Part shown: positions 57,478-64,000 of the stretch, piece after piece | Numbering within the stretch: position 1 is the first letter of the stretch | Layout of the letters: each line of letters opens with the position of its first letter | NCBI GenBank assembly: GCA_964019695.1 | Contig: OZ026530.1 | Coordinates: forward strand, 38,054,835-38,118,834 | Length of the DNA stretch: 64,000 nt | Origin: Loripinus fragilis | Taxonomy: Eukaryota; Mollusca; Bivalvia; Lucinida; Lucinidae | Reading direction: 5' to 3' | Program-made: the position numbers and the translations under genes | The notes under the pieces: generated by a model | What the model was told of the DNA's origin: nothing | Databases searched by the model: none | Seen by the model: the letters and a program-made list of their open reading frames with translations, nothing else

Positions 57478-58160
57478 ACTTTCACACCTCTATATTAACA
57501 CAGATGCAAGTGAATTAGCCAATGCATTTTAAGCTCAGTGATTAGATAGGTCTAATAAACTGGACACACCTTCTTTACTCTGTAAGATATGTCCAGTATT
57601 TTTACAATTTTGTTTGTTCTAACTCATTGATGTATTGTTAAACATTTAATGTTTTCTTTACAATTTTCACACCTTTGTCTTTTTAGGCGAGAAGCCAATT
57701 CAATTTGCATTATAACTAATAGAGCAAAGACTAATTTGTACATGATGACCCCTTTGATGATCAATTTAAAGTATTGATTTGTTGTACTTTCTTTCATTTA
57801 ATAAGTCATTGATAAAAAAAAAATTGACTATGAACAAGCTAGTTTTAACATTTATTTAATTTCATTGTTTTCATTTGCTTACTTTAAGATAAATGAATAA
57901 TAGAAAATAAGTTCAAGTCTTAAGTCTCAACTGAAAGTTGTGGTGATTATTCAGTTTGATCAAGACTGAAGGTCTTTACTACTGACATTCATTTTTGTTT
58001 GTTTTAGGTCTATTTAATTATCAATACATTTTAAAACTATATAGCAACTCATGAAGACATTTTCAATTAAGCATGTACTCTCTTATTGTAAAACGATTTT
58101 AACTCTGTCTGTTTATAGAGTCAAGTAAATTAGGATATCTAATGCTAAGTATCTTCACAT
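57478..58160. other. No recognisable gene
   Basis: AT-rich sequence. No frames or repeats that I can place. Confidence 0.5.
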
Positions 58161-58169
58161 CCACCATAC

Positions 58170-58281
58170 TTTTTTCAATCGACCAATCGATCACCAATCG
58201 ACCAGTAATGACTTGTTAAATCCAATAATGACCACTGGTCTGGTCAATATGTACATTGACTGGTCGAGTTCCAACCTTGAT
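58170..58281. mobile_element. Fragment of the GGTTGG-end MITE
   Basis: TCGACCAATCGATCACCAAT through TGACCAGTCGAG-like arms to TTCCAACCTTG matches the right half of 31094-31465. Confidence 0.5.
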
Positions 58282-58437
58282 GGACGCATTGAACTATATA
58301 ATTGTACCTCTCTGGTAACTAGATTACTATTTAGCATGATATAAAGTACCATTTTTATTCATACATGCTTAAAGCTTTTGTTATATTTAATTCATAACCG
58401 AAGGCTTGTTTAACAAACATCACATGGAAATTAACCT
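58282..58437 (+). other. Flank shared with ZNF copy A
   Basis: ATTGTACCTCTCTGGTAACT and AAAGTACCATTTTTATTCAT match the 3' flank of copy A (15397-15470). Confidence 0.55.
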
Positions 58438-58644
58438 GTGCAACATCGTTTGTGTGTCAATTGTTGTAAAAAAAATACTAGAAGTCAGCGATTTATGGGC
58501 ACGTTCATAAATAAGTTTGACATTTGTTGTACAAATTGTACTCAAGCAACGAACTTGAAGAGACATACGCATGTTCATAAAGGTCAGACGCAATATGCGT
58601 CCGCCACATACCCTTTATATGTTATGTTTTATTCTATTGTTTAA
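58438..58644 (+). pseudogene. Decayed C2H2 finger, isolated
   Basis: The frame reads CCTNCTQATNLKRHTHVHKG, a finger with the His pair and the core helix kept. The Cys part is out of order. A further broken finger precedes it. It is a remnant of a related zinc-finger locus. Confidence 0.55.
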
Positions 58645-58876
58645 CTTGGCAAGCCAACCCTGTTTTTTTTGCATCAAGGAGATTAGAAAATTTCTTAAGA
58701 CATATTGTACATGCATAGTTTTACGTTTTATTCAATTGTCTAAATTGACGAGCAATAGGGTGTTTCATTCATGGGAAGTTAGCAAGTTATTTCTGACATG
58801 TGTCCATTAATTTCACTCTATGGCTGCTTTCCAAAATTTATATAGATAGCGATTTTTGTCATAATTATTTGGAAGT

Positions 58877-58990
58877 GTCTGCTGACAACCGGTTGTCACC
58901 AGCAAAACGTCTTGTGACAACTGGTTGTCACCAGCAAAACGTCTGGTGACAACCGATCTTCACTAGCAAAATGTCTGCTGACAACCAGCT
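58877..58990. repeat. 33-bp tandem repeat of palindromes
   Basis: Four units with GTCTGGTGACAACCGGTTGT-type cores and CACCAGCAAAAC spacers. GACAACCGGTTGTC is a perfect palindrome. Unit order alternates GCTGACAACC and TGTGACAACT variants. Confidence 0.8.
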
Positions 58991-61720
58991 GATTTTTCCA
59001 AAACATCTGTTTATATGTACCTAGTATGTTTTCTTTGATACCTACCTTGCTCTACATGTGGAAAACTAGAATAAATACACGATGAAAAAGAATATTAAGT
59101 TTACAAAGATACTGGAGACAGATTTATTTCTTAAAATTTATTGCTATAGACTGCTATAAACAGTATTCGAGATCACTTGTTCATAGGAACGGTTGAAATC
59201 AGAAGGAGGCTCTGCTATAGATAATGATTTAGGGTTTACCCAAAAACCATTTGCTGTGCAAAAAAGACGTTTGCCTCAAAGAATTACACTAGAAACATTT
59301 AAATAACTTAATACAGTTAATTCTAAGGTCAATACTATCACATTTCGATGTTTTGCCTGTTCAAAAAAGCGTTCACAGACAGGCTCTGCGATTTTTAACA
59401 GGCACATGTAAAATATGTCATGTAAAGACTTGTTAAAATCAAAGAAGTTTAATAGTCAAAGACTCCATCACTGCTAAGTCTGCTTATAGTGCGACCAGCT
59501 AACAGAGACTGGGCGTGTCAGAGAGAGCGCTGTCATACACTGTCAAATAAGACTAGTCTACAGTAAATCGGGTGTAATAGCCTATGTACGCTTTACTCGT
59601 GCAACCAACTAAAGCGCAGACGACAAAGGTGACCAACTTTATACGTTAGCATGCCTGGTAAACGTTTATCTTTAGTATGAGGCTGGGGGCCTGCTGCATT
59701 TCATTTTCTGGGACGGATATGTTTTGAAAGTTTGGGGGGAGGGTAGATTTGCACTTTCTTAAAATTATGTCTGTATGGCAAAACTGGTTTGATTTTAAGC
59801 CTGATACAATAATAATAAATCACCAATTAGAATTTAGCGGGACAAGGGTTAAGTATCTGGATGAGAAAAGGACATACAAACATGAGATTTGGTCTTATGC
59901 ATTCCGAAAAAGCCTTTAACAATCGCTCATTCTGGCGTGTTCAGAGAGACTAGATGTCTAAAAGTTGTTTGGAGCGCCTTCTTCTACTTACATACTTTGT
60001 TTATGCGAGAAGCGAAAGCCCTGGCGAGGTCATGCGTACATGCAGGCTCGTCGGGGCCTTCGCCACAGGCCGATGTAATAGGAACCATAAACTCGTTTGC
60101 TGACCAATTTATAGTATTAATTTTTCATTGCGGACCATTATTTTATTTTCTAATTCAGTATTATAATTTGAATAGTTAAAATTTCGAAACATTGTCAGAG
60201 CGCATATAAATATCTAGACTAGTCAGTCTCCTTGTCACCCAAATTAATTTGAGATGCCTTTTTTCTCATAATGGGCCCAAAGGTATATACAGGTATACAG
60301 CTGTAAGCGTTTCACAGGTGAATAAACACACTCTGTTCTGTCGATTTTTATATGGAAATGTCCAAGGGTGTGTCTTTGCTAAGAACCGCCCAGTCCCTCT
60401 TAACTGGTCGGACTATACCCGCTCTCAATTTTTCAATGCTGTGGGTACATGTACTGAAAGAACTGTCTCAATGAAACGGCTCTTTTGAACACCCAAAGCA
60501 AAGCAGAATACCGCTTAAGTGGGCGCATTGCATTTGCGCACTTTTTGCATTTAGTGATGATATCTTTTGCGCACATTTTGCGATTTCATTTGCGCACTAT
60601 TTTCACACCCCCAATCAGGGGCAATTAGTGATTGGTGGCAGTGAAGCGATTACTTGTACAGGTCACCATACAGGTTACCAGACAGTTGAGACACGTATTT
60701 AGTGATTCTTTTTCTTTTCTTTCTTTACATGAATCATGAAATGTACTCACAAAATATGCATACTTGAGCTTACACCTGTTTCGATGACACTTTTATGTTT
60801 GTTTTTAAACACGAAACCTGGATTTTAAATTGTCAGAAACAAATCGAGGGAATAAATGTGTAAGAAGTTCTAGCGATAAGCAAAATTTTTCCCTAGTTGA
60901 CATGATAACAAACACCAACTTTTCAAATTGCCATAACGTTTTTAAAATTGGTGTAATTTGGCAGTAAAATATGCATAGTAAGCAACAAATTATGTTTCAA
61001 AGTGATTTACCATTTACATTACTGGGAAAACGTGCACTTTCTTCTCCCACCCTTCATTTTATGTCTTTATACTGGGTGCCGTTTAGACCAAATTTTAAGT
61101 AAATGCATTGCTAGTTTAAAAAAAAATAAAAGTGCTAGGTAGTGTTATGTCGGGAAGATATCATAACGACTGCCTATGACACACTGGGGTAAGTGCTCAT
61201 GTGCTGTTTTAAGACTCAATTCAGAACACACGAATAGTGGAAAAAACGTATTACATTTGGAGATTCCGGATTTCAATCAGATGCATGCATACTCCAATTT
61301 GAAACAAATTTTAAATGCACATTTTGTGTTACATTAATGGAAATTCTATCCAACAATTCTGGTAAAACATTGAGATGGTATAATCAGTGCTCGAAAATAG
61401 CACTTGTTCGCTCGTATTTACGACTGCCTCGGGCTGCAGGACAAGTGAACAATTTGATATTTCTAGTGAAAATTGATTTTCCCCACATATGCCAATAAGT
61501 TTTGCGATGCAGGGCAAGTGCCTATTTTCGGATATTTCGAGGTCTGATAATTGGGTACCCTCTTAGACCTCTTTCGTCAGACAAATACCATCGATACCTG
61601 GGCTGAGATACAATGGATTTGGCGATATAGTTGCCGCGGTGTAAGGGGGACAATTGACTTATCCATTAACTAGTTGGTCAAGAACCATAAATGACCTGTT
61701 AAGTCGGGCAATAGTTCTAT
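58991..61720. other. No recognisable gene
   Basis: Frames up to 96 residues (59889-60179, 60249-60488) show no domain. They are not shared with any other copy in the window. The only repeat found is the micro-MITE at 60437. There is also a GCGCA-rich stretch at 60530-60600 (TTTGCGCACTTTTTGC, TTGCGCACATTTTGCG). Confidence 0.45.
60437..60500. repeat. Palindromic micro-MITE, copy 3
   Basis: TGCTGTGGGTACATGTACTG, AAGAACTGTCTCA and AATGAAACGGCTCTTTTGAA, then ACCCAAAGCA. It is a diverged copy of 14536 and 40749. The frame 60249-60488 runs into it. Confidence 0.65.
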
Positions 61721-61724
61721 TTGA

Positions 61725-62635
61725 GTAAGAAGGCAAAGATCAGGAATCGATACAAAAGAAGTCTGCCCTACCACACCAGACCCAGAAAACGTCTTTGTTA
61801 CATACACAACGTAAGCAATTATTGTGTAATGGTGGTTTTCGCTATTGTTTCTTTCCTTCATTTTTTCTGACGATTTTGTAAATATCTGGTGATTTCGATG
61901 ATATTTCTTGTGATTACGGGTCCCGTGATGATCAATATTCTCAAATGCGGTTGCAGATATAATTATAAATATGTTTGAAAGAGTTATGTATCATTAAGAA
62001 AAAAGAAATAGCCTATTGTCGATTTTCGGGTACCTATACTGGGTAAAGTATTATATTTATATTGTTATTATTTTTAGGGTATATTTTAATAAATTGTTAC
62101 CAGCTTGTTCTACTGTGCAGGCAAGAACTTCAGTACATTGTTCACGCTGACGAGTAAGGCCAAATGAAAAATAACCTGTGTTTAGGATAACCCGACCTCC
62201 TGCTTAGATATAAAAGATTTACTGGGGAAGCCTAGACTTTTTTCAGGTTTTCTGGAAAAATATAATTTTATGCATTTTGAAAGGCATTTAGCCTTACAAA
62301 AAGCCTTTCAAAATGCTTTTCAAAATGCAAATTATATATTTCCCGAAAAAAATGTGTGCCTATCTTACCTTGCCTAAAATTTTCGGACCCGTTACCCGAA
62401 ACACAATTCTTTTTTATTTGGCTTACGGCCTTCTCGAGGCTAGTGACACTGCTGCCGGGTATATAAGTTCTAACTGACCCGGCCATCGGGTTTATAACTG
62501 TTTAACTGTACGGCAACAGGGTGAATAGGATATAATTCACCCGGCAACAATGAGAATAAATTTTGACTGCTTGTTCACCCTGCTTCAGTGAAATGGACAA
62601 ACTTACAATATTGTAATCTGTGGGGTGGGGGTAAC
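61725..62635. repeat. Segmental duplication block, partial copy 3
   Basis: It matches 24454-25340 and the counterpart in copy 2, with more divergence. It ends at the GGGGTGGGGG run (about 62625), where the other two copies have their poly-G. The minus-strand frames at 62268 and 40403 derive from this repeat. Confidence 0.75.
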
Positions 62636-63095
62636 ATCACAGGTATCATACCGCTTTCTGACCGCGGATAATTTTTGGCTAGTCTTGTCTTTGGGGTTGT
62701 TTCGTTTATGGTGGAGGGTAGGGTTGGTTGTGTAATAGGGTAAAAATATTTTTTCTTATCTATATGCAACTCAAATATATTGTATTAACACAACCAAACA
62801 CTCGTTTATGTGCTTAGCATATCGCAAACTTTGCAAACTCTACTGCAGGCCTTCAGATTTATGGTGGGTCTGGGTCATTGTCCCATGATTGCAAAATATG
62901 GACCATCACTTTCCAAGGCAGTGGGCCCAGTTGACCCATCCTTTTTAGTTGTGAAAATATCTCACTCTAATAAAAATATTCAACTTACAGCGAGTCAATA
63001 AACTCCACAAAACAGAACGTACATGTAGGTTGTCAATACAGTAAAAACATGTCCTAAGCAGCCACTCAAAAAAGGCAAAACAAAGATCTTAATAA

Positions 63096-63232
63096 AAGGC
63101 GACGTCTATTGACAGCCGGCTGTCAATAGCGTTTTAGGTCTAGTGCCAGCTGGCTGGCAATAGACGTTTTGGTCTAGTGCCAGCCGGCTGGCTGGCAGGC
63201 ACTAGACCTAAAACGCTAATGACAGCCAGCTA
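63096..63232. repeat. Palindromic tandem repeat, GACAGCCGGCTGTC type
   Basis: Units TATTGACAGCCGGCTGTCAA, GTGCCAGCTGGCTGGC and GCCAGCCGGCTGGC alternate with ATAGACGTTTTGG and CCTAAAACGCTA. It is structurally like 58877-58990 but with other bases, and the second half folds back on the first. Confidence 0.75.
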
Positions 63233-63289
63233 CTGGAATATAGATAAAAGGGATAATAACAAGTAAAAAGTTATAAGATACAGGTATCA

Positions 63290-64000
63290 TTTATATTTTA
63301 TTTTTATTTCACTTTTGTAACCAATTATAAGTAACCCATATGTTTGTTCCTATCATTAGTGCCCTTAAAGTGTGAAATATGCAAGGTTGGGCGGTAGAAA
63401 CTAGGGGCTGTTTAACCGGCAGTTTTTACCCGTAATAACCGCCCCCGTCAATACACTAGAAGTGGTCAATACTAGTCGATTTGTGGACAATTGAAAAATT
63501 GAGCAGCTAATTAATTTTATATGCCTCGTTTCTATGGTTGATTTAGTGGATCAGAAAGAACCCTAAGCTGGCAATAACAACTGAACAACATTGACAATTA
63601 TGTCTAAAGTACCAATGCATATACGGGTACATTAGTATGCCTGTGACTTTATCGACCAATCAACCACTTCAAATGACCAACAATCCACCACCAATCGACT
63701 AGCAATGACCAGTTAAACCGGTTATAACCGCTGGCCTGTCAATATGAGTATTTACCGCCTTCCTGCCAACCTTGGAATATGTTATTTCCTATGGTCTTAC
63801 AGCTAGAAAAAATACGGTCACTCCTAAGAGTCCTGAAGATTGATCAATACTTTTTTGTCTTTTAAGGTACATGTTTTTTTAAATCTACTACATATTCTTT
63901 ATTTCGGACACCTGGCCTGAAGAAAACTCAAAATAAAGCGCAATGATCGGCTGCTTGCGACATCTGTCCACATGCAACAATCTTTGTGCTTTATTTCAAG
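63290..64000 (+). repeat. Start of a fourth copy (D) of the ZNF locus
   Basis: From about 63300 (CTTTTGTAACCAATTATAAG) to the window end this matches copy B at 31018-31700 and copy A at 3510-4130. It includes the GGTTGG MITE at 63381-63775. In B the zinc fingers begin about 0.75 kb further on. Confidence 0.8.
63381..63775. mobile_element. MITE with GGTTGG ends, copy D
   Basis: Ends GCAAGGTTGGGCGGTAGAAA and GCCTTCCTGCCAACCTTGG. It is the intact relative of 3579 and 31094. Confidence 0.7.

Noticed and set aside
40403..62486. Similar minus-strand frames at 40403-40618 and 62268-62486 as a conserved gene
   Set aside because: They lie in a segmental repeat block and the third copy (about 25.2 kb) does not keep the frame. 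The similarity is that of the DNA repeat.
1..64000. tRNA, rRNA or other structured RNA genes
   Set aside because: No tRNA A/B-box pair with a cloverleaf and no rRNA-like stretch was recognised by eye. A covariance-model scan would be needed to exclude small RNA genes.

Overview
The window looks like repeat-rich nuclear DNA from a marine or freshwater invertebrate, most likely a bivalve mollusc. It is AT-rich, has no operons and few long reading frames. It carries C2H2 zinc-finger arrays and the retroelement classes common in molluscs: a DIRS/Ngaro-type tyrosine-recombinase element, a Penelope-like element, BEL/Pao, and LINE tails. It also carries many short inverted-repeat elements. The mollusc assignment rests on family resemblance, not on a search. 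No rRNA or tRNA gene, and no complete conserved housekeeping gene, could be recognised.

The backbone is a repeatedly duplicated zinc-finger locus. Copy A (about 1.28-13.76 kb), copy B (about 28.0-34.28 kb) and copy C (about 42.4-45.7 kb, resuming at 50.13-54.77 kb) share the same order: a 150-bp tandem-repeat block, a MITE-rich spacer, a small conserved exon-like segment, then a C2H2 array. A fourth copy (D) starts at about 63.25 kb and runs off the right edge. A decayed finger also lies at 58.5 kb. Copies B and C are preceded by a further duplicated block (23.97-26.89 kb and 39.32-42.23 kb), so they form one large tandem duplication with an offset of about 15 kb. A partial third copy of that block is at 61.7-62.6 kb.

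The arrays use two finger types. Type I fingers (CDTCGKCF..., TGDKP linker) come first and type II fingers (CGSCGRGF..., NGHKP linker) follow. Copy A has two typical type II fingers plus variants, whereas copy C has about 52, in a nearly homogeneous 84-bp coding-satellite array with higher-order repeats. Only the 15-finger reading frame of copy C (44264-45553) is intact.

Each copy has been hit by different transposons. A hAT-like element sits just behind the stop codon of copy A. A Penelope-like element cuts copy B. A tyrosine-recombinase retroelement splits copy C, and a terminal-inverted-repeat element caps its far end. Because the copies are paralogous, several insertions can be matched to an empty site inside this same window, which defines element ends and target-site duplications directly.

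Between copies A and B (15.4-24 kb) there is a 5.3-kb element with terminal inverted repeats. It is filled with copies of a short foldback repeat and holds a LINE relic. The rest (36-38.4 kb, 57.5-61.7 kb) shows little that can be interpreted.
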